This document shows positions 1 through 5,875 of a DNA stretch of 10,308 nucleotides, piece by piece (within the stretch, counting starts at the first letter, position 1; each line of letters opens with the position of its first letter). Below the pieces are notes generated by a model. It saw only the letters and a list, made by a program, of their open reading frames with translations, was not told the DNA's origin and did not search any database. A program made the position numbers and the translations under genes. This DNA is from Planctomycetaceae bacterium (GTDB lineage: Bacteria > Planctomycetota > Planctomycetia > Pirellulales > Pirellulaceae), in assembly GCA_005773145.1 (NCBI GenBank), contig SXHS01000323.1, positions 1-10,308 on the forward strand. Reading direction: 5' to 3'.

Positions 1-710
1 AGCACTCGGGCGCGGCCGCGCGAGGTGACCACGTCGGAACCGATCGGCGGCAGGTCTTTCTGCAGCAGCTCGTACACATCGTATTCGTAACGCAGGCAGC
101 ATTTCAACCGGCCGCCGCGTCCCGAGATCTTGGTGGGATCGAGCGTGGCCTTTTGCAGCTTGGCCATTTTCATGCTCACCGGCGGCATTTCCGAGAGATG
201 CGTGTTGCAACACACGGGCTTGCCGCAGTCGCCGTAGTCGGCCAGCAGCTTGGCTTCGTCGCGGACACCGATCTGACGCATCTCCACGCGCGTTTGAAAC
301 TCGCTCGCCAACTGTCGCACCAATTCGCGGAAATCGACGCGGTTTTCGGCAAGGTAGTAGACCACCACGCGCTCCCCGCCGAAGAGGTGCTCAACATCCA
401 CCAGCCGCATTTCGAGCTGGTGCTCACCCATCAGCCGTGAACAAATTTCGTATTCCTTCTTTTCCTGCTCGTGCAGATGGGCCAGCTCGCGGATGTCGTC
501 GGACGTCATCTTGCGTAAGACCTGGCCAGTTGGCGGATCCTTCATCTGCGCAAGCGCCAAGTCGGTGGCTTCACAGAGCACTTCGCCCGACTCCAGGCCC
601 CGATCGGTGCGACAGATGACGGCTGTCGAACGCGCGTACATTTCATCTCGGTAGGTGTTAAACACCCCGAGGGTGCGCATCACACCGGTGCGGACAGCAT
701 ACTTAGGCAT
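1..710 (-). CDS. ricT: PSP1-domain protein, RicT/YaaT homologue (3' end outside window)
   Basis: Open minus-strand frame from ATG at 710 to the left edge, 236 residues visible, so the C-terminus is missing. Residues about 90-236 match the PSP1 C-terminal region of the RicT/YaaT family: a stretch ending QIGVRDEAKLLADYGDCGKP (positions 146-165), then PVCC, then LSEMPPVSMKMAKLQK, then GRGGRLKCCLRYEYD. Cys162, 167, 168, 204 and 205 correspond to the conserved cysteines of the family. In Bacillus, RicT acts with RicA and RicF as an Fe-S complex that supports RNase Y-dependent RNA processing; whether the planctomycete version does this is inference. The N-terminal 90 residues are less conserved. 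No clear Shine-Dalgarno sequence precedes the ATG; a possible -10 box lies just upstream. It looks intact and housekeeping-like, and marks the edge of the accessory region to its right. Confidence 0.88.
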   Translation of the reverse strand, partial: MPKYAVRTGVMRTLGVFNTYRDEMYARSTAVICRTDRGLESGEVLCEATDLALAQMKDPPTGQVLRKMTSDDIRELAHLHEQEKKEYEICSRLMGEHQLEMRLVDVEHLFGGERVVVYYLAENRVDFRELVRQLASEFQTRVEMRQIGVRDEAKLLADYGDCGKPVCCNTHLSEMPPVSMKMAKLQKATLDPTKISGRGGRLKCCLRYEYDVYELLQKDLPPIGSDVVTSRGRARV

Positions 711-728
711 GTTTCGTTGAAGTTGGCC

Positions 729-734
729 AGTATA
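729..734 (-). promoter_or_regulatory. possible -10 box upstream of ricT
   Basis: Read on the minus strand this is TATACT, a good -10 hexamer 18 bases before the ricT ATG. No convincing -35 hexamer sits at 16-18 bp spacing, so this is only a candidate. Confidence 0.25.
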
Positions 735-769
735 TCGGAGCAGCAATGCCTCGTCGAGCGAATATCAGA

Positions 770-844
770 CTATCCCGACTGTAGCGGAGGGATAGCTTGT
801 GCGTTGAGCTGAGCCGCCTGGCCGTCGGGGGGGGCTATGCGGAT
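770..844. repeat. hairpin plus conserved tail, copy A of a dispersed direct repeat
   Basis: A perfect 7 bp inverted repeat (CTATCCC at 770-776, GGGATAG at 789-795, 12-base loop) is followed at 797-822 by a 26-base tail that recurs at 3710-3735 with 24 of 26 identities; its core is GCGTTGARCTGAGMCGCCTG. A second shared block, CTATGCGGAT, lies at 835-844 and recurs at 3753-3762. In both copies the hairpin sits at the same place but with a different stem sequence, so the structure is kept while the bases differ. It abuts the recombinase remnant. This may be the end of a mobile element; its family is not identified. Confidence 0.6.
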
Positions 845-1386
845 AGTTCGAGACGCGATCCCTTGGGATTCAGTGTAAGGGAGTCGCGAGGCCGATCGCA
901 ACAGCCCTGGACCGTCGGATCGATCCAACGCGGGCATTGCCGAATGGGCAACCAGTCGAGCGGACTGGGAGAGGCGCCCAGGTGCTGACGTCGGCGGTGC
1001 AAGTAGATCATGGTCGTCACAAAGCTGCTGATGAGATCGTGGACTTCCTCTTGGCCCAACACGGTCGGCAGTTTCTTGGGTCGCTTGCCAAAGGAAATCA
1101 TCGCGACCGACCAAGGTCGCGGGAGCGTGACGGTATAGAGAAAGCGTAGGCTACAAACCGCTTGATTAAACTGGCTCCACGAAGCTTGGTTGACTTGAAT
1201 CAGCCAGAGTTGGAACTCGCGAATTTGTTCGGGTCCCAGATCCACGGGCAGCTTGCCAAAGTGCCTGGCAAACCGGTCGACGTGATACGTATACGTATCG
1301 ATCGTGCGAACCGAGAGATTACGAACGAGCATGTCCTCGACCATCCGCTGGGTAATCGGCGTCTGGCGATTGTGGAAAGGGGTCAT
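835..1386 (-). pseudogene. truncated tyrosine recombinase (core-binding domain only)
   Basis: The minus-strand frame from ATG at 1386 gives 183 residues. Residues about 10-120 (DNA 1027-1386) match the SAM-like N-terminal core-binding domain of phage-integrase-type recombinases, especially the type found beside IS91-like transposases: MVEDMLVRNLSVRTIDTYTY, FARHFGKLPVDLGPEQIREF, SLRFLYTVTLPRPW, KRPKKLPTVLGQEEV. The similarity stops at about residue 120, where the catalytic domain should begin. The remaining frame and the alternative frame at 770-1114 show no Arg-His-Arg-Tyr catalytic motifs. Intact members are about 280-300 residues, so the enzyme is inactive. A GAGG lies 7 bases before the ATG. 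The tail runs into repeat copy A, which suggests a deletion that joined the recombinase start to the far end of its element. That last step is inference. Confidence 0.7.
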
Positions 1387-1413
1387 CGTGGGGCCTCATG
1401 GAGTGAAGGCGAG

Positions 1414-1550
1414 GTAACCGTTCACGGGCCAAGGCAGGGGGACAGGGACATTTTCCCGGGAACCACGTTGGATAACCTTTTGATAGAACGATGCACCTCT
1501 CGCGAACTCGCCCGGGAAAATGAGCCAGTCCCCGGCCCGTGAACGGTTAC
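1414..1550. mobile_element. MITE-like element with nested terminal inverted repeats, copy 1
   Basis: A 137 bp element. Its outer ends, GTAACCGTTCACGGGCC at 1414-1430 and the exact reverse complement at 1534-1550, form a perfect 17 bp inverted repeat. Inside lies a second 23 bp inverted repeat (1438-1460 and 1511-1533, 20 of 23 matching) that carries CATTTTCCCGGG. The interior (1461-1510) does not encode a recognisable protein. A related copy at 4439-4570 shares about 88% identity over the central 106 bases by my hand alignment. A looser match to the outer end, GGCCGTGAACGGCTAC, lies at about 1583-1598. No target-site duplication was identified. The size and symmetry fit a non-autonomous element, but a structured intergenic repeat family is also possible. 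Confidence 0.65.
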
Positions 1551-2056
1551 GCAGCGTTCGTGTCAGGCGACCATCGTGCGGGTGGCCGTGAACGGCTACA
1601 AGGCGAGAATCAGGCCGCCGCAACAGGCGGCTCATCGACTCCATCGTGATCGCGCCGTCAAAAAGCGCAAGTCCCTACCATCGATTCAATCGCTGCCAGG
1701 GGATATCGCCAAGAAGGCCAGACTCCGTTCGTTGACAGGAAGTCAACGAGTCAACGCAACGACGCAGGATGCGTGCGCGCCGCGGATACAGCAAGCAATG
1801 AACAGTCGCCACGCAAGGCGCAGGAGATCGGCTCTTAGGCCGAGCGGGTTAGTTCAACGATCAAGCTCAGCAGCGGCCGCCGCCTCGGTGAGCTATGAAC
1901 TGCCAGAAACCAACATGGCGGCGGCCGTCTGGTTCGGCCATCGATGTCCCGGTTGCGGGCTCTTGTTGTACTCGTTGGTCACGTACTATCGGGCACCGAC
2001 GCCGCGGACGCAGCCAAGATCATCGATCTCTCTGTCCCCTTGCCTGGATTCACGCC
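1551..2056. other. gene-free stretch
   Basis: About 500 bases between the MITE-like element and the end of the cyclodeaminase gene. The open frames here are irregular and match no family I recognise; the longest plus-strand one runs on antisense into the cyclodeaminase gene. The only local structures seen are an inverted repeat CGTTGAC/GTCAACG (1730-1736, 1742-1748) that overlaps a tandem AGTCAACG (1741-1756), and a degenerate element-end motif near 1583. I see no convincing rho-independent terminator for the cyclodeaminase gene. Confidence 0.5.
1730..1756. repeat. small inverted repeat overlapping a tandem 8-mer
   Basis: CGTTGAC and GTCAACG are separated by 5 bases, and AGTCAACG is repeated in tandem at 1741-1756. 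It could be an operator or a chance structure; no gene start lies next to it. Confidence 0.25.
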
Positions 2057-3076
2057 CTACGCCAACCGAAATGTCTGGCCGACGTTTCGTTCCAGGGCCT
2101 TATGATAGGCCAAATGCGCGAGCGCAACATCGCAGATCGCCATACCGATCGGGATGGCGACTATCCGCTCCAGGTCCGACTCACGGCCTGGTTTGTGTCC
2201 TGCAACGATTTGGCCAATCGTCGCATAGATCGCCGGCAAGCCACCCGGGAATTCAGGGTCCGGCTGACCATCTGCGGTCACGCGATCGCGGCCGATCTTG
2301 TCGAAATACTCGGCCAACGGGATGTCGTCGACGACGAACTTGTCCGCACTGTGCAGGGCCCCGGCGGTGAAGGCGCATCCCCCTTCAATTCCGACGGCGA
2401 CCGCACCAGGCTTGAACCACTCTGGCCGGACCAACTGGTCCTCACCATTGGTACAGGTCGAGATTACATCGGCGCCTTCCAGGCACGAGCGATTGTCGGG
2501 ACAAATTTCGATCTCGCCCAGGAAGTAACCGGCGGCCGACTCCTTGAGCGTCCTCATCGCCTGTTCGCGAACATCGCGCAGGCGGACCCGGCGGATCGTC
2601 GAAATCTCGTGAGTGATGAATCGCAGATGCATTGTACCCTCAAAGCCGCACCCGGCGAGGGCCAGTGTCTCGGCTCCCGCTCGGCAACCTTCTCGAGCAG
2701 CGATTGCACTGACGGCGGCTGTTCGCAGGCCGGTCAGATAGCCGCAATCCATGATCGCAAGGGGAATACCCGTTTCGGAGTCGTTGTAGACCTGCACCCC
2801 TGTGACATTGGGCAGGTCGCGTTGATAGTTCTTGGCAAACCCAGCCACCCACTTCAATCCGCATGCTCCTCGTTGTTTCAGGTAGGCTGGCATGGCGTGA
2901 AGGAAGTTGGCGGGGTCCGTTCCCGTAGGATGCACGCCGATCTTGGGGTGCATTTCGTAGGTGCCGGCCGCGTGTTCAGTCAATGCTCTTTCGATAACCT
3001 CGACCACCTCACGAGGCGTCAAATTGAGAGAAAGAATATCTCCTCGAGACAGTAGAAGGACGTCGATTGATTTCAT
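2057..3076 (-). CDS. ornithine cyclodeaminase / mu-crystallin family protein
   Basis: 339 residues, close to the usual 310-340 of this NAD(P)-dependent family, which includes ornithine cyclodeaminase, alanine dehydrogenase-like and imine/ketimine reductase members. Visible features: FLHAMPAYL (58-66), GLKWVAGF with Lys75 (73-80), the family signature around GYLTGLRTAAVSAIAA (112-127), a Rossmann nucleotide-binding strand and loop LALAGCGFEG (138-147), ADVISTCTN (202-210), PGAVAVGIEGG (223-233), and a Val-Val-Asp-Asp site (248-251). The nucleotide loop departs from the usual GxGxQA: Glu146 replaces Gln and Gly147 replaces Ala. The ATG at 3074-3076 is set by GAAGGAG (3084-3090) at 7 bases. It follows the macro-domain gene by 26 bp, so the two are probably co-transcribed. 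The cytosolic substrate cannot be read from the sequence; the 'ornithine' name is only the family label. Confidence 0.9.
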   Translation of the reverse strand: MKSIDVLLLSRGDILSLNLTPREVVEVIERALTEHAAGTYEMHPKIGVHPTGTDPANFLHAMPAYLKQRGACGLKWVAGFAKNYQRDLPNVTGVQVYNDSETGIPLAIMDCGYLTGLRTAAVSAIAAREGCRAGAETLALAGCGFEGTMHLRFITHEISTIRRVRLRDVREQAMRTLKESAAGYFLGEIEICPDNRSCLEGADVISTCTNGEDQLVRPEWFKPGAVAVGIEGGCAFTAGALHSADKFVVDDIPLAEYFDKIGRDRVTADGQPDPEFPGGLPAIYATIGQIVAGHKPGRESDLERIVAIPIGMAICDVALAHLAYHKALERNVGQTFRLA

Positions 3077-3083
3077 GAGGGCA

Positions 3084-3090
3084 CTCCTTC
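3084..3090 (-). promoter_or_regulatory. ribosome binding site of the cyclodeaminase-family gene
   Basis: GAAGGAG on the minus strand, 7 bases before the ATG at 3076. It fixes the start codon and lies in the 26 bp gap behind the macro-domain gene. Confidence 0.75.
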
Positions 3091-3102
3091 GGCCGTCGGA
3101 CC

Positions 3103-3594
3103 TTAAACGTCAGGCTCGCTCGCTTGTTGGCCCTTGTGGTAGGTGGTGTAAATGTAGATCGGGATAGGCAGATCACCGAGGTGTTGGACGACGAGAGCGT
3201 GCACGGCAGGCCAGTCCAAGCCCCCGACGCCAGTCGCCAGTTTCGGCATGGCGAGAGTTCCCACCTCAGCCTTTTCCAACTCGTGCCGAAGTCGCTTCAG
3301 GCAGTGGTTCACATTGGGCAGCGTTGCCCGTCCGGGCTTGGCTCCATGTCCGTGCTCACCCTCCTGCGTGAGCAGGTTGTAGATCCGCGCCCCGCCGACG
3401 CCGGCCCACGCCCACAGTTCGCCGGGCCTGGGGTGTGCCGCGTGTGCATAGTGGCGGAAGTCCTTCGCCATCGCGGGCCAACGCTCCCGCAGCGCGAGGG
3501 CCAGACCATGGTCGAAGTGGTCGTTGGGAGCGACGCCATGGGCGATCGCCTGTGCTTTGGTCAGCAGAATGTCGCCTGCGACTTCATGAATCAT
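3103..3594 (-). CDS. macro-domain protein (ADP-ribose-binding / ADP-ribosyl hydrolase-like)
   Basis: 163 residues forming a stand-alone macro domain, with the normal length for this small bacterial subfamily. Evidence in order: EVAGDILLTKAQAIAHGVAP (4-23) for the first strand and adenine-side Asp8, NDHFDHGLALALRERWP (24-40) in place of the usual glycine-rich catalytic loop, GELWAWAGVGGARIYNLLTQ (58-77), and MPKLATGVGGLDWPAV (116-131), the phosphate-binding loop typical of Poa1/TARG1/DarG-like macro domains. Such proteins bind ADP-ribose, and several remove it from proteins or DNA or act on ADP-ribose-1''-phosphate; which activity applies here is not known. The ATG at 3592-3594 is preceded by GAGGA at 8 bases. 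No DarT-like toxin lies next to it; its partner is the cyclodeaminase-family gene 26 bp downstream. Confidence 0.9.
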   Translation of the reverse strand: MIHEVAGDILLTKAQAIAHGVAPNDHFDHGLALALRERWPAMAKDFRHYAHAAHPRPGELWAWAGVGGARIYNLLTQEGEHGHGAKPGRATLPNVNHCLKRLRHELEKAEVGTLAMPKLATGVGGLDWPAVHALVVQHLGDLPIPIYIYTTYHKGQQASEPDV

Positions 3595-3642
3595 GGAATT
3601 TATCCTCGATTAGGCTACTCATTGGTAACGTCTCCGCGGCCG

Positions 3643-3696
3643 AACGAATAACAAACTAACCGTCTGTACAACGAATAACAATCTAACGGTCTGTAC
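3643..3696. repeat. two tandem 27 bp repeats
   Basis: Units at 3643-3669 and 3670-3696 are identical at 25 of 27 positions (both start AACGAATAACAA and end TCTGTAC). They abut hairpin-tail repeat copy B and overlap its left stem. On the minus strand each unit contains GTTAGWTTGTTATTCGTT, reminiscent of integron core sites (GTTRRRY), but I see no full-length attC site. They lie in the leader of the macro-domain gene. Confidence 0.6.
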
Positions 3697-3762
3697 CCGG
3701 GCGGTTAGATTGTGCGTTGAACTGAGACGCCTGGCTGCGGGCTGGATAGCGCCTATGCGGAT
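3678..3762. repeat. hairpin plus conserved tail, copy B of the dispersed direct repeat
   Basis: A perfect 10 bp inverted repeat (ACAATCTAAC at 3678-3687, GTTAGATTGT at 3704-3713, 16-base loop) leads into the tail at 3710-3735 and the CTATGCGGAT block at 3753-3762, both shared in the same orientation with 797-822 and 835-844. Copies A and B therefore bracket the recombinase remnant, the MITE-like element, the cyclodeaminase-family gene and the macro-domain gene, a unit of about 2.9 kb. Confidence 0.6.
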
Positions 3763-3790
3763 GCATTGGCTGTTCGTCTCGACTTGTCCA

Positions 3791-3820
3791 ATTCTAGCGG
3801 AAGCCAATGGAGCGCGGCAA
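3791..3820 (-). promoter_or_regulatory. candidate promoter for the macro-domain / cyclodeaminase pair
   Basis: On the minus strand TTGCCG (3815-3820) and TAGAAT (3791-3796) are spaced by 18 bases and point toward the macro-domain gene, about 190 bases ahead of its start. If it is used, the leader RNA would contain the hairpin and the tandem repeats. This is pattern matching only. Confidence 0.3.
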
Positions 3821-3934
3821 CTCGGCGAGGCAAGAATGGGGCCGATCGGCCAGCCACGATGCGGACAGTTGTGATCGTTGTGCTGGCTCGTCGAGGACGC
3901 CTGTCCCTATCGCCGCCCCGGTCGAGTGTTCGTG

Positions 3935-3976
3935 GGCACTGTCGACGATCAACGTCCCAATCTCGTTCTCATGCAT
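3935..3976 (-). pseudogene. N-terminal remnant of a GxxExxxxY-family gene
   Basis: From ATG at 3976 the minus strand reads MHENEIGTLIVDSA, the typical start of one subgroup of GxxExxxxY proteins (small PD-(D/E)XK-nuclease-like proteins of unknown function, about 125 residues). After these 14 residues the frame (to 3794) no longer resembles the family, and the GxxE and nuclease-like core are absent. Upstream, at about 3977-4000, lies the ACGGAG/CACAGAG-rich leader often found before such genes. It is clearly broken; the matching stretch is short, hence moderate confidence. Confidence 0.55.
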
Positions 3977-4016
3977 CTGGGTGACTCTGTGGCTCCGTGA
4001 GATAATCTGTCCGGGA

Positions 4017-4102
4017 GCGAACGACCAAGTTCACGCGGCGGGCGCGTGTGACCTGACGATTTGAAAACCCCCGGCTCGCCTGCTCCGGTGCACCTTGTTC
4101 GC
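4017..4102. repeat. 86 bp imperfect palindrome
   Basis: It begins GCGAACGACCAAGTTCAC and ends GGTGCACCTTGTTCGC. The outermost 6 bases pair perfectly, and the inner GTTCAC/GGTGCAC and GCGGGCG/CGCCTGC segments pair with gaps. It resembles a folded intergenic repeat or an attC-like structure, but the core triplets do not fit the integron consensus. It lies between the two GxxExxxxY remnants. Confidence 0.4.
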
Positions 4103-4155
4103 CACGGTCGTTGCCCACCCCGACGACCGACCGTGAAGTCGTGGCCAATCATTTG

Positions 4156-4402
4156 ACCACGAAGGACTCGAAGAGCGCGAAGTGATCAGAGAACGACACG
4201 TTTGATGCCATCTTTCAGTTTTGTCACGTTGAAATGCGATTTCGTTGCGATTCAATTCATGAGCCAGGCATTGTTCGCAGGCGGATTCCAGCAGTCCCGG
4301 TCCCAGATGTCGGTGAACTTCGATGGCACAGCCAATGACCCGATTGGATAGATCGTCGAATTCCATCTTCGTGCCCTTTGTGTCCTTCGTATCCTTCGTG
4401 GT
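4156..4402. mobile_element. decayed cassette bounded by inverted ACCACGAAGGA repeats
   Basis: The left end (4156-4182) starts ACCACGAAGGACTCGAAGAG. The right end (4367-4402), read on the minus strand, starts ACCACGAAGGATACGAAGGA. They form an inverted, AAGG-rich repeat pair around the deleted GxxExxxxY gene. Families of these small genes commonly carry such repeats, so gene plus ends behaved as a unit at some point; active mobility is not shown. The right end lies about 36 bp from the dispersed repeat at 4439. Confidence 0.45.
4186..4366 (-). pseudogene. GxxExxxxY-family gene with an internal out-of-frame deletion
   Basis: From ATG at 4366 the minus strand reads MEFDDLSNRVIGCAIEVHRH, then LGPGLLESACEQCLAHEL, the first third of a GxxExxxxY protein, to about residue 46 (IAFQ). 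The next frame then reads FNVTKLKDGIKRVVL and a stop at 4186-4188, the family's usual C-terminus. The middle of about 60 residues, which carries the nuclease-like core, is missing, and the two ends are in different frames. In the helix motif a Tyr is replaced by Cys (SACEQ instead of SAYEQ). The gene is therefore dead. Its leader encodes a Thr-Lys-Asp repeat (TTKDTKDTKGTK) arising from the flanking AAGG-rich repeat. Confidence 0.7.
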
Positions 4403-4438
4403 TCCAATCCCCCGCGTCGCCGAGGTTCCAACATTCTT

Positions 4439-4570
4439 GGGCCAAGGCAGCGGGACAGGCACATCTTCCCGGGAACCACGTTCGACAACCTCCTGCCAGA
4501 ACGATGCGCCTCTCGCGAATTCGCCGGGAAAATCAGCCAGTCCCCGCCCCGGAACCGTTGCCTCGCCGGG
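4439..4570. mobile_element. dispersed MITE-like repeat, copy 2 (left outer end lost)
   Basis: Bases 4439-4546 align with 1428-1534, with about 13 mismatches and one 1-base gap. The CATCTTCCCGGG and CCGGGAAAATC inner inverted arms are kept. The right outer end (about 4547-4566, GCCCCGGAACCGTTGCC) is a degenerate form of the copy 1 end. The matching left outer arm is missing; the sequence there belongs to the neighbouring decayed cassette. It lies about 40 bp beyond the stop codon of the amidohydrolase, and so at the end of the operon, where its inverted arms could act as a transcript end. Confidence 0.6.
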
Positions 4571-4609
4571 GAACCGCGCGGCCGCGAACGCGCGCCGCAT
4601 TCCAGGGGT

Positions 4610-5848
4610 TCAGCGTAGATTGTCGGCGAGCCCCGGGGGATCCGACGGCGGCAGCATCGGCAGCAATTGCTCCGGCTCGAACACGATGCCTCCCTGAACG
4701 ATGGTTCGCACGCGACTCAGGGCGCTAAAGTCCTCCAGTGGGTTGCCGTCCATGATGACGATGTCGGCCAGCGCGCCTGCTTGCAGGACGCCCAGCTCTC
4801 CCTCGCGCTGGAGCAGCTCCGCATTAGTGCGTACCGTTGCGCTCAACACCGTGGCGCGATTCAGACCGGCGTCAACCAGATATTGCATCTCGGCGGCCAA
4901 CGGCACAATGGCGTCGGTGCCCACCGTCCAGCGCAGTCCAACTTCCACGGCAATCGCAAAACTTCGGCGATGGTCTTCGACCAGCTGCCGGCAAAATGAG
5001 GCCTTCGCACTGCCACGCTGCCAGCGGGGATCGGTGTTTGCGCGGTAAATGCCCAACGTCGGCGTGTAGAACACCCGTTGCTGTTTCATTCTTTGTGCCA
5101 GATCGCGATTGAGATAGATGCCGTGCTCGATACTGTCGACGCCGGCGTCAAGACACCGTTCGATAGCCCGCGCTCCACAGACATGCACGCAGGCCAAAAG
5201 CCCGGCATCATGGGCCTCGTCCACGGCGGCTCGCAGTTCATCCAACGAATACTGGGGCACGGTTTGCTCGACCTGGCCGGAAATGGGTTGTTCGTTCGAG
5301 GCCATCAGCTTGACGAAAGTCGCTCCGCCGCGAATTTGCTGGCGGGCCGTACGACGAACCTCATCAATCCCATCCGCCTGCCGGCAGATTTCATAGGCGT
5401 GGCCGCCGGAAATTGCCAAGGGCATGCCGCACGCAAAAATACGCGGACCGACAACGGCGCCCTCCCGCTGAGCCTGCTGCATCGACAGATTTGTGGCGCC
5501 GCACGCGCCCATTTCGCGAATCGTGGTCACCCCGTGACGCAGAGCGTCGCAGCCGGCGATCACGCTGCGCATGATCAGGGTGTCACGCGATAGTCGCCAT
5601 TGGCTTGGCAAAGGGCCGAATGTGTTGTGATAGGTCTGGTGATCGTGGCAGTCAATCAACCCAGGCATGACAACTCTCCCTTGGGCATCAATCGTGCGAT
5701 TCGCCCTGGGCAGGCTGGCGTCGGCTTCGGCCACCCCCTGGATGCGCCCGCCGTCGACGAGCACGCTGCCACGACGCAACGATGGTTCCACGCCGTCAAA
5801 AATCAGACCGTTGATGATGGCCAGATCGATCTGCGTTACAGCGTTCAT
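4610..5848 (-). CDS. metal-dependent amidohydrolase (imidazolonepropionase / Xaa-Pro dipeptidase-like)
   Basis: 412 residues, normal for this amidohydrolase subgroup. Order of features: N-terminal beta-sandwich strand (LAIINGLIFDG), then VVMPGLIDCHDH with the metal-binding His68-x-His70, GVTTIREMG (106-114), a candidate carboxylated Lys180 in FVKLMAS, His222 in ACVHVCG, His242 in SIEHGIYL, Asp312 in WTVGTDAI, and the closing strand GALADIVIMDGNPLEDF. All expected metal and catalytic positions are present, so it should be an active cytosolic hydrolase of an amide, lactam or dipeptide bond; the substrate is unknown. It is the last gene of the apparent operon, 27 bp after the aldolase stop. Ribosome binding before ATG 5848 is weak (GGA at about 13 bases), so translation may depend on coupling. 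Confidence 0.88.
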   Translation of the reverse strand: MNAVTQIDLAIINGLIFDGVEPSLRRGSVLVDGGRIQGVAEADASLPRANRTIDAQGRVVMPGLIDCHDHQTYHNTFGPLPSQWRLSRDTLIMRSVIAGCDALRHGVTTIREMGACGATNLSMQQAQREGAVVGPRIFACGMPLAISGGHAYEICRQADGIDEVRRTARQQIRGGATFVKLMASNEQPISGQVEQTVPQYSLDELRAAVDEAHDAGLLACVHVCGARAIERCLDAGVDSIEHGIYLNRDLAQRMKQQRVFYTPTLGIYRANTDPRWQRGSAKASFCRQLVEDHRRSFAIAVEVGLRWTVGTDAIVPLAAEMQYLVDAGLNRATVLSATVRTNAELLQREGELGVLQAGALADIVIMDGNPLEDFSALSRVRTIVQGGIVFEPEQLLPMLPPSDPPGLADNLR

Positions 5849-5875
5849 GGGTTTTCATTTTCCGAGCTACGTTGA

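Noticed and set aside
1284..1299. Perfect 16 bp palindrome GATACGTATACGTATC
   Set aside because: It lies in the conserved DTYTYH-coding part of the recombinase remnant, so the codons explain it.
1576..2370. Plus-strand open frame of 264 codons in the gene-free stretch
   Set aside because: Low-complexity Arg/Pro/Ser composition, no ribosome site, no domain, and its last third is antisense to the cyclodeaminase gene.
1895..3055. Long plus-strand open frame (386 codons)
   Set aside because: It is antisense to the well-supported cyclodeaminase gene, its translation resembles no family, and it is Arg/Ser/Gly-rich as expected of shadow frames in GC-rich DNA.
3103..3594. DarTG toxin-antitoxin system
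   Set aside because: The macro domain resembles that group, but no DarT-like ADP-ribosyltransferase gene lies on either side and the neighbour is a metabolic enzyme.
3643..3762. Integron attC array
   Set aside because: Only short core-like motifs are present, spacing is far below a normal attC site, there is no IntI gene, and the enclosed genes are not promoterless plus-oriented cassettes.
4031..4600. Minus-strand open frame of 189 codons across 4031-4600
   Set aside because: It is a read-through of a dispersed repeat, an AAGG-rich flank and the deleted GxxExxxxY gene, not a gene in its own right.
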